DNA of 64,000 nucleotides from Ypsolopha sequella (Eukaryota > Arthropoda > Insecta > Lepidoptera > Ypsolophidae): positions 15,004,001 to 15,068,000 of the forward strand of contig OW204012.1 of assembly GCA_934047225.1 (NCBI GenBank). The letters run 5' to 3'. Under the pieces are notes generated by a model. That model was not told the DNA's origin and did not search any database. It saw only the letters and a list, made by a program, of their open reading frames with translations. Positions 38,301-57,200 of this stretch are shown here, piece after piece (positions within the stretch are counted from its first letter, which is position 1; every line of letters begins with the position of its first letter). Both the position numbers and the translations under genes were made by a program.

Positions 38301-40484
38301 GCGTGGTTAGAAATTATACTGTCTAGAAAACATTTTTTTTAACTCCACAGTTGCTTACCTAATTTACGTTTCAGATCCTGTCAGTGCACAGCGTTGAAAG
38401 AATGTAGAAGATAACTATTCTCTAAAAAAGACCGACAGCTAGAGAATATTCCACCAACCGAAGCCAGTTTTCGACAGAATCTCCTAAGAGCTGTTACATT
38501 GAAACATTGTGAACCAGGGTGTGCACGTATGGGGCCAATCCATGGCGCCGATTCAAAATCTTCCTTGTCCAGCGGATTGGGGATGGGAAACAGACTTCAA
38601 TGACGACTGGATACCAACGTGGACCACGGCACCCGTAGCTGATACCGCTTGTCTAGAATTAATTCGGTGCAATTGCAAATCACGGTGTGGTGCTAGATAC
38701 AATTATAAAAAAAAAATGCACCGAATTATGCCATTGTGGTGGAAATTGTGGTTCTAGCAACGAGTATAAAAAACTAAAATAAATATACATTGACATAAAA
38801 ATCCATACGGAAGACAAACCTCGCAGTGCTATACACATGCATATTTTAGACTTTGAACTTTATGCGGGGACTTGCTACCTGGTTGTCCTGAGATCTGCGT
38901 TGGAATTCTGTGTAAGAAACGTACGATTTTAATTGTCAAACTGGCTAATTTGCTTGATAGCAGTAATTTGGTAATAGCAGTTCGTCAATTGAAACCGTAG
39001 GTTTTCAGCTGTCAAATGAATACGATTTTCTTATACAATTGCACCCTTGGTCTTCAGACCATAAACAAAGGCCAATGATAAAGTTAAATTTGTATTCTAT
39101 ATATTCTGTATTAAAAACCAACTTATCTTTGAAACTCACTTCTAAACCAAAATATTCACAGTTTAAATTATTTTTTATATTTAAATTAAATTATGCTGTC
39201 TAAAGCATAATGGCATTAACCATTCACATTGATAAAAATATACATACAACTTAGCTTGCGTGGAACAGGCGGATTGAAAAAATATTTCGCAGCCGTCGCA
39301 AACCATGTTCGATTTTTTTTCAAGTAGATGTTCTATAGTAAGTACATAAAATGTATACATATATTTAAAGCTGATTAAATATACTTTAAGAAAGTATTTT
39401 TTTTTATTAAAAAAACTTGTTATTTTTAAGGATACGGAATTTTGAATAAAAAAAATAGCAGACCAACTAACATACTTTCGACAATATCTTATGATTTTTG
39501 TATGAAACTGTACACAAAATGTTTTAAAAATGAATTCCTCGTTTTATGTTTAGCCGAAAATGATACCACACTCGAGATAGTAGGTAAATTGAAGACGATA
39601 TGAATTTTTGTCTGAAGCGCGGCGACGTAAGACTTTGAGTGCATATCCCCCCCACCCACAATGGGGGGGTGGACGGCTACCGGGCTAAATCTGCTAAGAT
39701 TGACCCATTATACATATCTGCTAAGTGAATTCATCCGATACCAAACGGCGACCCCCAAGGCAAGACAAACCTAGCTATTAACAATAAAAGTATTTTGACC
39801 GGGGACTTGTTCCATGAAAAAAGTTTAGTTTTTTAATCGTTCATTATTTGTTATTAGTTATCATTCATGATAAATTAAAGTTTATTTGATCGCAATAAAA
39901 AATAATGAAACTACTCCGTAAGAATAATACGCGTGCTGCTATCAGGAAGTTTACATCATTCTTTATGCTTTTCTTTGTGATTGACATCTAATGCCACAAC
40001 ATGCAGTGTCGAATTATTAATAATAGCGAAATGAAAACATGTTTCGTATCATAGTATGTGGTGCAACGGACCTAGATGGAAGTAAGTTATTTTCAAAAGT
40101 TACCGGTCCAAAACGGTACAAAAAAATAATAATGCTTTCCCGAAGCTGGACATGATGGTAAAAGGCACGGCAAGAAGTATTCGTTTAAATAATGGCCCAA
40201 TAAGGGACTTTATTCACTAGGCCCTTCCAATGCTTTACCCGTCTTGAAAAAAAGGGGCTTCAGTACCATGACTTTATGATCTGACTCGTGCGTCCGTCTG
40301 TCTATCTATCCGTCACCACAGCCCCTATTTTCATAGACGGATTAAAGCATTTGAAGTGCCCAGTGAAAATAGTCCCTAGGTCGAGTTTGTTACTTTTCCA
40401 CTGGACCCTTAGTAAAGCTGCAAATTCTCGTTCCAGACAGAAGGAGACATCAGCTATTACTTCAGGGTTTATAAGAAGCTATGA
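26273..40484 (+). CDS. Dihydrofolate reductase, complete five-exon gene
   Basis: Reduces 7,8-dihydrofolate to tetrahydrofolate with NADPH, supplying one-carbon units for thymidylate and purine synthesis in the cytosol. Coding exons are 26273-26358, 28131-28302, 30720-30830, 34931-35071 and 40437-40484. They join to 558 nt, i.e. 185 residues plus TGA, the usual animal DHFR length. Motifs in order: [12 protein letters not shown] near the N-terminus, LPW at 24-26, the catalytic acid E31 in [15 protein letters not shown] at 51-58, the folate-binding arginine in SDRVN (R71), the NADPH-binding glycine pair in VIGGSS (G117-G118), FECDTFFP, and a C-terminal VYKKL. All introns are GT-AG; phases are 2,0,0,0. 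The introns (1.8, 2.4, 4.1 and 5.4 kb) are filled with repeats. The residue before the catalytic glutamate is completed across intron 1. No frame damage is seen, so it is probably functional. Confidence 0.96.
26436..26637 (+). repeat. Dispersed repeat with GAATTT end, copy 3
   Basis: ATTGAACCTTGTTCCTGGTC heads this shortened copy of the 6812-7126 family. The AT-rich body TTAAATTTGACTTGTAAAAA and CAAAATAAACTATTTGAATT follow. Confidence 0.6.
27005..27055. repeat. ATATATTTCGACCC short repeat
   Basis: ATATATATTTCGACCCACTT, GTGGTCATCGTCAGTCATAT. It is a variant of the 7516, 14588 and 42263 blocks. Confidence 0.5.
27912..28120 (+). mobile_element. LINE 3' fragment ending 10 nt before DHFR exon 2
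   Basis: GGCCGCCCTAG, CTGAAGAAGGGCAAAGTAAA, CTAGATTGATAGATGTAGAA and the ATGTATGTATGTAC tail match, in sense orientation, the end of the element read antisense at 63165-64000. There the corresponding protein segment reads GRPRRMYATKVGEILKKGNV. The fragment is heavily truncated. Its tail ends at 28120, leaving AATATTCCAG as the only sequence before the exon. Confidence 0.75.
28131..28302 (+). CDS. DHFR exon 2
   Basis: Completes codon 29 and encodes residues 30-86, with the catalytic glutamate (KKEMAYF), [11 protein letters not shown] and RVNIVLTHH. The acceptor is AATATTCCAG|G and the donor is AAG|GTAAGA. The pyrimidine tract is short because a LINE tail lies directly upstream. Confidence 0.95.
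28874..29038 (+). CDS. Possible alternative terminal exon of DHFR
   Basis: After a TTTACATTAG acceptor there is a 54-codon frame ending in TAA. It starts [20 protein letters not shown] and ends QARRNFILK. An AATAAA overlaps the stop (29034-29039). The block begins in phase 0, matching the phase-0 donor of DHFR exon 2. Splicing exon 2 to it would give a 140-residue protein: DHFR residues 1-86 plus this tail, without the GG NADPH motif. Codons are GC-rich at third positions, unlike the flanking AT-rich intron, which argues for selection as protein. I do not recognise the sequence. It could instead be an exon fragment carried in by an insertion, or part of a nested gene. Confidence 0.4.
   Translation, partial: VKNAGEIVAVTGKGAQKAGGVATLDGLAYSLTKIGPSPSITRSVDQARRNFILK
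29045..29500 (+). repeat. Dispersed repeat shared with 48595-49020
   Basis: CATCTAACTACGCCTCTATA, CAGCCCAAAAAGCAAAATTT, CATCATAATAGCTGTCAGGA and TTTTACGCAAAGTTT recur in the same order and orientation at 48595-49020. The distal part with GATGAGAGATGGGTCGGAGT is mirrored at 29859-29921, leaving a hairpin with a roughly 380-base loop. Confidence 0.7.
29859..29921 (-). repeat. Inverted copy of the 29422-29480 block
   Basis: CCCCCCACACCGCACTCCGA, CCCATCTTTCATCAAGAGGT and GCAAGATGGTGCGACATTC are the reverse complement of the distal end of the 29045 repeat. Confidence 0.7.
30185..30525 (-). repeat. Dispersed ~350-bp repeat, inverted copy 2
   Basis: GCTCGTAAAGGCCCACTTTT, AAAACCGAACAGAAAGTCGA, GAGCCAATCATAATTGAAAG and CTTTTCGCCCTAGTAGCATA are the reverse complement of 8935-9330. 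It lies about 200 bases upstream of DHFR exon 3. Confidence 0.7.
30720..30830 (+). CDS. DHFR exon 3
   Basis: Encodes residues 87-123, [20 protein letters not shown] onward, and ends in the cofactor-binding VIGGSSIYK. The acceptor is AATTTCCAG|GTC and the donor is AAG|GTATTC. Both boundaries are phase 0. Confidence 0.95.
30963..31123. mobile_element. 161-bp MITE in DHFR intron 3
   Basis: The left end TACAGTACTCCCAAAGTAAT and right end TTACACTTTGGGGGCACTGTA are inverted. Pairing continues through AATGCGCATACAAATC versus GATTTGTGTGCGCATT, about 36 bases in all. TA is present at both borders, suggesting a Tc1/mariner-type origin. Confidence 0.8.
31981..32462. repeat. 482-bp palindrome (foldback element) in DHFR intron 3
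   Basis: AATTTGTAGATATATTAATA begins the left arm, and the exact reverse complement ends the right arm at 32462. The arms are about 225 bases with few mismatches, and the A/T-rich centre lies near 32222. Inside each arm are CACGTGTTTCGCCTCTAAA-like and GACCGCTCGAC blocks. The minus-strand open frame 32034-32297 only follows one arm and is not a gene. A single arm of the same element lies at 20251-20450. Confidence 0.85.
32683..32840 (-). repeat. Inverted copy of the 23503-23700 repeat
   Basis: AACCCGCCTTTTTCTAATTA at the left and AAAGTTTCCATTGGGTTCTG at the right are the reverse complement of the 23503-23700 block. Confidence 0.6.
32931..33174. mobile_element. MITE with TATA flanks
   Basis: GGTGTTAACATGAAGTTGTG with GAAGCC at the left is mirrored by GGCTTCCACAACTTCATCTT with AACACCC at the right. 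TATA flanks both ends. It is inserted in a LINE-tail fragment, CTGGGAGACAAGCGTGAATA at 32909-32928. Confidence 0.7.
33187..33413. mobile_element. Hairpin MITE next to the LINE
   Basis: GTGTAACCATATTTGAAGAG and the following CTTATTCAGTCAATGGTATA are mirrored by TGACTGAATAAGCTCTTCAA and ATATGGTTACAC. The arms are roughly 100 bases, with mismatches increasing toward the centre. It abuts the LINE that starts at about 33415. Confidence 0.75.
33415..34431 (+). CDS. CR1/Jockey-like LINE reverse transcriptase, C-terminal 338 aa
   Basis: Codes for the second half of a non-LTR retrotransposon ORF2. It has the finger/palm [14 protein letters not shown] motif at residues 5-18, the catalytic YADDTQLY at about 34-41 and [11 protein letters not shown] at about 75-85. 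The usual C-terminal region follows, with [20 protein letters not shown] and [15 protein letters not shown]. No internal stop or frameshift occurs over 338 codons. The endonuclease and the first RT blocks are absent: the copy is 5' truncated at about 33415 where the upstream hairpin ends. A 3' untranslated region of about 450 bases ends in AATAAACC followed by (TTTAC)n at 34881-34907. It is sense with DHFR, in intron 3, and presumably immobile. Confidence 0.88.
   Translation: MLYIPQGSILSPLLFILYTSDLITKLKHCKVHMYADDTQLYQSFKHQNTNEAVQKINKDLEVVFQWTKKNALLLNPTKSKYIILGTKRQCEQIVENKPDIRINEKSVERVLKAKNLGLLMDSELRFEDHINLKIRTAFFRLKVLYGIRDYLKTEVRVILTESLVLSIFNYCDTVYGPRLFGKTSNAIQRVQNACARFCYGIPRRSHITPFLCEKKILKMEGRRELHLAGMVHKIVHTMRPEYLLCKFKWLGDEHSKFTRGKVINKMSIPKHKTANFQAGFKFAASKVWNDLPPSLKDNIPYNSFKSKLKYTLLDKQIAVAKTKYKIKHGKSKIYVSSS
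34432..34908 (+). mobile_element. 3' UTR and TTTAC-repeat tail of the LINE
   Basis: Continues the LINE above. CAATAAACCTTTTTT is followed by five TTTAC units and ends at about 34907, some 23 bases before DHFR exon 4. Confidence 0.75.
34931..35071 (+). CDS. DHFR exon 4
   Basis: Encodes residues 124-170. It begins [17 protein letters not shown] and includes [10 protein letters not shown], a conserved DHFR block. The acceptor is TCTCTTCCAG|GCA and the donor is CAG|GTACGG, phase 0 at both ends. Confidence 0.95.
35251..37530 (-). pseudogene. Left arm of giant palindrome: dead mobile-element gene
   Basis: Reverse complement of 37946-39781, from TAGCTAGGTTTGTCTTGCC to the GATAAAAACTAG junction. 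On the minus strand it carries remnants of the coding segments seen in the right arm (the [15 protein letters not shown] region at about 37420-37300 and the VWG region at about 37025-36850), broken by stops. A roughly 490-base insertion at about 36088-36575, absent from the other arm, contains a LINE tail (36410-36475). The large CCACCCACAATGGGGGGG block at 35370-35395 lies near the outer end. Confidence 0.75.
36088..36575. mobile_element. Insertion present only in the left palindrome arm
   Basis: Sequence between CTGCTATTAG and AAATTAGCCAGTTTGAC has no counterpart in the right arm. It includes ACATACATACATATACTCAC and GCCTGTCTCCCAGAGGGG, the antisense tail of the 63165-64000 LINE family. Confidence 0.65.
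37560..38760 (+). pseudogene. Right-arm mobile-element gene remnant (PIN-like DTDVVVLAV family)
   Basis: Sense-strand fragments, in order: [15 protein letters not shown] at about 37598; [20 protein letters not shown] with DVVVLAVLC (37787-37870); [20 protein letters not shown] with [11 protein letters not shown] (38069-38160) followed by a stop; [17 protein letters not shown] (about 38430); and [20 protein letters not shown] with [12 protein letters not shown] (38518-38690). Paralogues with this order occur as multicopy genes of unknown function in arthropods and cnidarians, and the DTD block recalls PIN/FEN-like nucleases; this is from memory and not checked. Candidate introns lie at about 37985-38067 and 38280-38373. 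At least one stop and one frameshift make it a pseudogene. Confidence 0.6.
37946..39781 (+). repeat. Right arm of giant palindrome
   Basis: Reverse complement of 35251-37530 minus its insertion. The match runs from AAAACCACCAGTTTTTATCA to AGACAAACCTAGCTATTA at the outer end. Identity is high but clearly imperfect (scattered substitutions and small indels). The 37531-37945 centre is unpaired and belongs to the right copy only. Confidence 0.85.
40437..40484 (+). CDS. DHFR exon 5
   Basis: Encodes the last 15 residues, [15 protein letters not shown], and TGA. The acceptor is CGTTCCAG|ACA, phase 0. It matches the C-terminal beta strand of DHFR proteins. Confidence 0.92.
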   Translation, partial: TEGDISYYFRVYKKL

Positions 40485-40668
40485 GCTTCAAACATTGCTT
40501 TATGGCAGCGGCGGTGGTCAAGGCGGCTAAGTGGGCGAGGCGCTTGACCGGCAATCTCGAATTGAAAGAACATGTGATATTTATAACATTGTCTTTAAAG
40601 AGATAACTGTCTTTAGAAATAATTGTGATTTAAATGTATCGAAGCAAATACAGTCGCAGTAACGCGAA

Positions 40669-40674
40669 AATAAA
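40669..40674 (+). terminator. DHFR polyadenylation signal candidate
   Basis: AATAAA 185 bases after the DHFR stop codon, the first good signal in the unique 3' sequence. Confidence 0.55.
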
Positions 40675-40699
40675 TCCTTATTTCAAATATACGATATTT

Positions 40700-41595
40700 T
40701 ATTCAATTATCACCAATAGGAAGACGTATGCCGACCAAATTAGCAATACACGCTGTAAATACAAACCCAAGAACTTTTTTAGGGTATGAAATATGAAAGT
40801 ATACACGATTGATTAACGACATACTTCATTGTTTACTATATCATTTATTGCACAGAATAACATCCAAGTAGTCTAACTGAACCCTTGATAATGGTGTAAA
40901 ACCGAAACCGGTCGGGTTAAATAAGATTGTAAACTGTGAAACAAGTGCAAGTGTATTTATTCATCATGTTGTTATCCAAGTTTTACAAAGTGCCGGCAAT
41001 CGTAAATGTTAATCATACACACGATATTAGTACAATTTTCATTAAAAAAACACACCTTGAATTATACCAAAAGTTACATTATTTTTCTAAGCTCTGGCTA
41101 CGCACTCTTATCAACGCAGTTCGTTCACCCCGTAGGGCGGTCCCGACCGATTACATTGAGTAATTTTATCCTTGCTACTGACGCTATCAAAGGTCAACGA
41201 CCAGCGAGGGTGTCCACGAGATTAGAGTATTTTAAGTTCAACAAATCGTGATATTGTGGGATACTGATACATTATTTAAATTAGAATGAGCAAGGCGTGA
41301 AATCACATAACGCGTTCAGTATGTGCATTAGAAGCTGGCATATCAAGTAGTTACAAAAACTCGGTGTACAGATATGGTGGAAAAATTCGTCGTTCCAGAT
41401 AGAAACCTCGGTATTATTTGTGCTTTTAAATTTGTTTCTGATTGATTTCTAGTTTGTAATGCATTCTAATAATTTTTCTAAATATATTATATTTTGCTTT
41501 TATCAAATCAAATATTTTTATTTCGGACTAGACCATAGGTGTTAGTACTACAACCAACTTATTAACTATGTTAGTATAAATAACCTATATTATTA
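40700..41595. other. Intergenic between DHFR and BTBD10, nothing coding
   Basis: Contains an AAACCGAAACCGGTCGGGTT block (about 40900) related to the outer arms of the 41907 palindrome, and ACAAAGTGCCGGCAATCGTA, related to 42413. No gene is recognised. Confidence 0.45.
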
Positions 41596-41596
41596 T

Positions 41597-41886
41597 AAAC
41601 TACTTTGGGACTCTGTCCATATGTACTGAGACCCAGTTTCTCAGGATTGAACTATCAGTCCTGTTGGCAATATTGTTCAGGAGACCATAGACGCTGCCGC
41701 GCGTCCTGTGCATCAGCGAGGCAGTTCTGTTGCGTACTATGGCATAGAAATCCTGGGTACGAGCCTCAGCAAACATGCCTGATGCACTACAGTAACGCGG
41801 CAGCCCCATCAGTAACCTGAATGCATTATTATACTGAACACGCGGGGCATTGAAGCATTTCTTTGTATGGTTAACCCACAAGCTGC
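41597..41886 (-). mobile_element. LINE reverse transcriptase C-terminal fragment
   Basis: The minus-strand frame 41881-41600 reads MWVNHTKKCFNAPRVQYNNA, then GLPRYCSASGMFAEART and TASLMHRTRGSVYG. This is the C-terminal region of an insect non-LTR reverse transcriptase. It is a 93-codon remnant truncated at both ends, and a different family from the LINE at 33415. Confidence 0.75.
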
Positions 41887-41906
41887 ACGTGTATAATATA
41901 TAGATC

Positions 41907-42186
41907 TTGAATTAAAACACTTGTACTTGTAGTTTCACTTTATTTGTGTTAACTCCCAACCGGTTTCGGATTTTATTCCATTTTCAAGGGAAGATCTTAA
42001 TTAAAATATTTTACATGACTCCAGGCACTAGCTCTGAGCAACGTAATAATGTTGCTCAGAGCTAGTGCCTGGAGTCATGTAAAATATTTTATTTAAGATC
42101 TTCCCTTGAAAATGGAATAAAATCCGAAACCGGTTGGGAGTTAACACAAACAAAGTGAAACTACAAGTACAAGTGTTTTAATTCAA
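41907..42186. repeat. 280-bp near-perfect palindrome
   Basis: TTGAATTAAAACACTTGTAC begins the left arm, mirrored by the right end GTACAAGTGTTTTAATTCAA. The arms are about 136 bases with very few mismatches and the loop GTAATAAT is at about 42044. They include CCCAACCGGTTTCGGATTTT and GGCACTAGCTCTGAGCAAC. Confidence 0.9.
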
Positions 42187-42262
42187 AACGTTTATAAATA
42201 TATTATATTTAACTTTTATGAGCTTTCGATTAGTATAGTGTTATTAAAACAATTAAAAAAAT

Positions 42263-42320
42263 TATTACTCGATATATTTCGGCCCTCGGTATGGGGCCGT
42301 CATCAGTCGAATGTAAAAAA
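42263..42320. repeat. ATATATTTCGGCCC short repeat
   Basis: TACTCGATATATTTCGGCCC, GGGGCCGTCATCAGTCGAAT. Fourth member of the 7516, 14588 and 27005 family. Confidence 0.55.
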
Positions 42321-44430
42321 ATTTGTGACATATAATTTAGGTATCATAATAAAAAAATATTTTTTTTATTATGTTTTAAAAATGTTTTAATTCAAGATGT
42401 GTTTCAAGTTTCACCAAGTGCCGACAATCGCAAGTATAATTTTTTATAATATATAGATTTATATTATAAATATATATAGAGTCTTGACGAAGTAAAATAC
42501 CTCCAGCACGATAAGCGAGTGCCCAACGAGGTTCAGTGCTCCCCTCCCTTAATGTGTGCGTGATAATTAGGGTGAATATATATAAAAAAACAAATATAAC
42601 AAGAACTTAAAGCGAAATTAGGCCGTATGATTCAAGAAGATTCTGCTAGATCCCGAATAGAGAGTGTGCATACTACAGTACGTAGAAAGGATGTGTGCAC
42701 AGACCAATGGTTAAGTGGTCTGTGGTGGTCTGTGGCAGTGTGTGTATATAGCGCATTCTGCATTAAACTCGCGCACCAACTGTACTTTGCTAATTATTTT
42801 AATTTTACACATGGTGCTGTGCAGCGAGAGATTTTAAAATGAAATACAAATAACCACGATATGTATTTTTATTTTTCTTTCATACAAAAAGAACACATAT
42901 TATTGGAATACATTTTGGTATAACATTAGGGTTACACAAAAAGCTGGATTTCAGAAACCGCCTGAACGGCCATATTTTAATTGTAAAATTAACTAAAATT
43001 ATTTTAGGTGGCATACAATATTTATTTACTAAAAAGTTAAGACACCATACAAATATCAGTAACATTTGTTCACAAAAACCTATCATTAATTCACATATAA
43101 CGCTTGTAAACCTTCATTCTTAGGATTCCGTAAAAACGAAACGCTAGGTTTCAACTTTCAACATTTATTTCGTAATAAAAATATACTATATTTTACACAC
43201 ACTTTTTAGCTTTCTGAGATTACAATATTTGGAATAAATACCATTATTTAAGCTATTACGTCTTTATTTTTATTACATAATTTGTTCAACAAACATCTGT
43301 TTCCCATATTAGATCATAGATGGCGCTAATGCTGTTTCCTTTTGGTTACTTTTTTATATAATTGGCTTACGCTTGGCCATTACCACGCCGCGATAAGACC
43401 TAGGAGGAAGCGCTCTCACTTAGAAACTGGGAGACTGACACCAGGCGAGGCGTTAATCAGACTTCTGCAAAAATCTACGGAAATCGATAACTGCCGAATG
43501 ACTGTTAACTACGCAACTACCTGCCATTTTAAAATAATTTACGAATAAAACTGATAATTTAGCTATTAGATATTTATTTATGCATATAGTCGGTCAAGCG
43601 AAAGTAAATTATTTAAAAACGCCTCGCAGAATGCCGTGTTGTTTTGTAGTAAATTCTCCCAGTCTCTAGCCCAGCTCAAGGAATTACAATTTTTTAAGAG
43701 GTACCTAAAATGCTCCTGATTTTGATTTCTAGAGTGAAAGAAATCCGGATTTAAAGGCGGTATCGTATTTATCTCTCATGAATAGGGTAGTAAGTCGTAA
43801 CAAGAAGTAATAGATTTTCAATAGAGCATAAAATCGACCTTACTATCCTGAGAAACAACTACGGGTGACGCTATGTAATCCAAATACTCTGAGATTTTTA
43901 TACACCATTTTGAGCCCTTTTTTTTAAGTAGCCTTCCAAGTTTCCCACTACAACGGCCTTCTCTTGCTGAGACCACATATCTCGGTCCTGCGCTACTTCC
44001 GGCCACCTAACTTCCGGACGTTATTTAGTTTAGGTTATAAACATAGTAATTGTGCGACGTTATTCACGTTTAGAATCTGCGACCGTGTCTAAAGGCCATA
44101 TAGACACTTTACCTATCTTTTTTTATTAACTCTCGCCGGATAGACTTTAGATTTAAGGAACATCATGGCATCAATATCAGTTCATTGAAAAATCCAATTT
44201 GATTTTCCTAATTCCAAACCATTTAAAGTTCGGGTCCCTACAGAGGGCTACTGTAAACTGTCACTGCGCAGAATCCCGCACCCTTCTCCCTCGTCGACGC
44301 TCCGCTGACACGCGATTGCAACGCCATCTGTTACTGAATTCAAGTACTAGCCTGAACTGTAGAATTTAAAGTGAGGCATAGTTTTGTAGGCTAAACACAG
44401 ATGGCGTAGTATGGACTATTTAGACGGTTA
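42321..44430. other. Intergenic, nothing recognised
   Basis: AT-rich with isolated open frames of 60-75 codons that show no domain. The last few hundred bases are probably unique 3' flank of the minus-strand BTBD10 gene. Confidence 0.45.
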
Positions 44431-44436
44431 TTTATT
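44431..44436 (-). terminator. BTBD10 polyadenylation signal candidate
   Basis: AATAAA on the minus strand (TTTATT on plus), about 148 bases beyond the BTBD10 stop codon. Confidence 0.4.
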
Positions 44437-44583
44437 AATTGGTAGACCTTTTTCTTATGTGCAGTCTGTTAACCCTGGACCCTAAAATTTGCCCCCATCA
44501 CTGTCAAAAAATCAGCCAGCGAACCAACAGAAAAACGCCATTATTATCCTTCTAAGCCCCACTTGCGCGGAGCCTACGTCCAA

Positions 44584-54275
<9,692 letters not shown>

Positions 54276-57200
54276 TTAACAAACGATGCGGACGTTACAG
54301 CGGTCGTTTGATAGTGGAAAGTAATAAAATTGATAAAAAAGTAGAGAATAGAAAATAACAACGAAATACGGACGTCAGCAAAACTGACAGCTAAGTTTTT
54401 TTTTTTCTAATTTATAACCTTGTTACTGCTTGTTACAAAGACCTTTAGGAGTACGTTTCGTAACGTGCGATTATCACTCGGAGCGATGCGAATTTTACCC
54501 TGCATCGTTCAAAAATCGACCCGAGTGAAACCGAGGGTAAACGAACTGTTACCTGACAGTTGCGCTAAGTGTTTAGAAACGCTTTCGGGGAATGTGAATA
54601 TCGCACTGACAAGTGCGATTTCTAACTCTGTTTGGGTACCGTTAAAATTCGCCTGACAGTTGTCATTTCGGAGTTTTCTCGGGATTCGGACAATTTTTGA
54701 AAACAGAATTCAACATTTCCGTACGAATACGGGAAAATGTTTCGAAACTGCTTCGACAGGATTATGGCTTGCAAATGCAAAGGTTGCAATGCCATCCATA
54801 TTAAAAGCAATAGATATTTAGGTACTTTACTTAATTTATTTATTTTGATTTGAGGTTATGTATTTACTTGACGTGTGTCACTCCAGACCGTTTCAAAACG
54901 CTTTTCTCACGGGAATCACTCGCAAGCGTTTCGAAACCAGATCTTTCTTTCTCTTTCTAGTATATAGCTCTGTCTCTTTCTTAAAAACGAGTGAAATTTC
55001 GCACGAAGATCACACGTTCTGAAACGTAGCCTAGGTCAGTGACAGTTCAGTCTAAATTCTGAAATGTCGCCAGCAAAAAGTATACATAGTAACTGTCCTA
55101 TGCTGGCTGCCAGTAGGTACTCAAAATTATTTGGAGACCCATAGTAGGTATCTGGTAGGTAATGCAAACGTTTTGCGGGTTGTTTTACCCGACTGACACC
55201 TGCCACTCTGCATCAAAGGAATTGCCGCCGTTTCGACTCTCGCTGGGCACAAAAGAAGCCACCGGCCTATGACCGCTCCTAACCTGACCTCCGTACCACA
55301 ATAATCATCGACGGAAGTGGTACATGTCGGTAGTACCGCTTTCAAAAATTAAATATCATAGTACTGAGGAGTAAATGGACCGCTTTACAACTTGGTAAGA
55401 TTAAAGACATTATTAAAAAGACTGGTCAAGTGTGAGTTATAGACTCGCGTACCTACCTAGGGTTCCGTATATTTGATACCCATATTGTATTTTTATAAAA
55501 TAATATTATTGCCAAATTTAAAGTCTTTATCTTTAACGGTGCTAAAGTTATGAGGCTGTAACATACGGTCGGACCGTCAGACGGACGTACAACGGAGTCT
55601 CACGATAAAGGTTCCTTTTATACCTTTTAGGTACTACGGAACCCTAAAAACCACCAACATTTTTTGTTTCACCTTTGATTATTTTATTTGATAGGACTTG
55701 GGCTAAGCTCAGTGAGGTTTTGTATAATTTATGATCATTGGCTAAGCTACCTCTCATAACCGTTTGATTCACTTATTATAGGACATTGTATGTACAGTGC
55801 GCGCCAAACATTTAGTCGCCATAAATAATGCAATAGGTAGGTACAGTGGAGACCGCATCAAGTAAGACACATTGGACTTTGTACCTATCTTATATTCTTC
55901 TCTGTAGGAGCTAATGTCGCACTGCAAGTGTATAGCTTGATGTGGTCTCCACTGTACAACAAATACACCTTCCCACTTATAGTAAATATTTAATAATCAA
56001 CCGTTGATATTATTGTTTCCTTGACAGTACCTGCGCAAGCTTGCACTCGGCTTACGAGCTCGGCTTACGAGTGCAAGCTTGCGCAGGTACTGTCAAGGAA
56101 ACAATAATATCAACGGTTGATTATTAAATATTTAATATAAGTAGGAAGGTGTATTTGTTGTATCCTCAGAACATTTTGATTGAAATGTTCTGTGGTTGTA
56201 CTTACCTATTGCATTATTTATTTATTTTAAAAACCTCAAAAGGTTTCCGATACACTTTTATGTACCTATATAATGTATGTTTTTTTTTAAGTTATTTTAG
56301 TGCAATCTTAACTATATAAATAAAACGCATTAATATTAAAAATAAGTAAATTTATAATCCACAAATATAGGTACAGTAAGCAAATATGTTGTTACTTTAT
56401 TTACAGAGGTGATACACCATCTATAAACACTGGTTCCCTACTTGAAGAAGGAAGATTTTCGTCCGAATCTATAATGAATGTATGTACCTCAAACACCATT
56501 TTCCTACATTGTTGCCTTAAAACGTTATAATTTCCGCGAGCCATAGCAATACACTTTAACAAACGAAGTCAACAAAACAACAAATAAAGGCAAGAAAAAC
56601 AATAAACTATAACAAACAGAATCAACGATAAACTTAATGAATCAGAACCACACATAATTTTTTTATTAGTAGGTACTTTTCATGCAACACGCGGGATATT
56701 CTCTGACGCGGGTGTGTGTATATAGTGTACGGACGTAGCACTTACACTAACGCATAGTGTTGATGCCCATAGAGTTGTTGATGCCTGCTAGATGGCGAGG
56801 GTGTGGTGCGGCATGCAGGCGGGTTGTGCTCCGCGCCCTCGCTCCTGTAACGTCCCCCTGACACGTAAAACAGCTATTTGCGTCGCCTCTTGCGACTATC
56901 TTCAGAGGCGACTAAATGTATGGCGCGCACTGTATATGTCGTGACCATATCGTAGAATTGACCATTTCATCATCTGTTTGGGCCTCAGAATAAGGAATAC
57001 AAATAGAAGCCTGGCTAAAATAATACGCGGAGAAAGACACCTATCCTTGATTTTCTTACGACATTCTAGTGCGTCAGAGAGAGATGGATATGTATTAGTT
57101 TTTTCATAATTAGGTAGGTTGTCACTAGTTCGTTGCTTTGCTGGTGATGTAACGATGTCGATTTTTGACTACGATAAATAAACCAAGACCAATCTGCTTA

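Larger units (their letters stand above)
35072..40436. other. DHFR intron 4
   Basis: 5.4 kb, of which about 4.5 kb is a large inverted duplication (35251-39781). Short unique stretches flank it on both sides; nothing else is recognised. Confidence 0.8.
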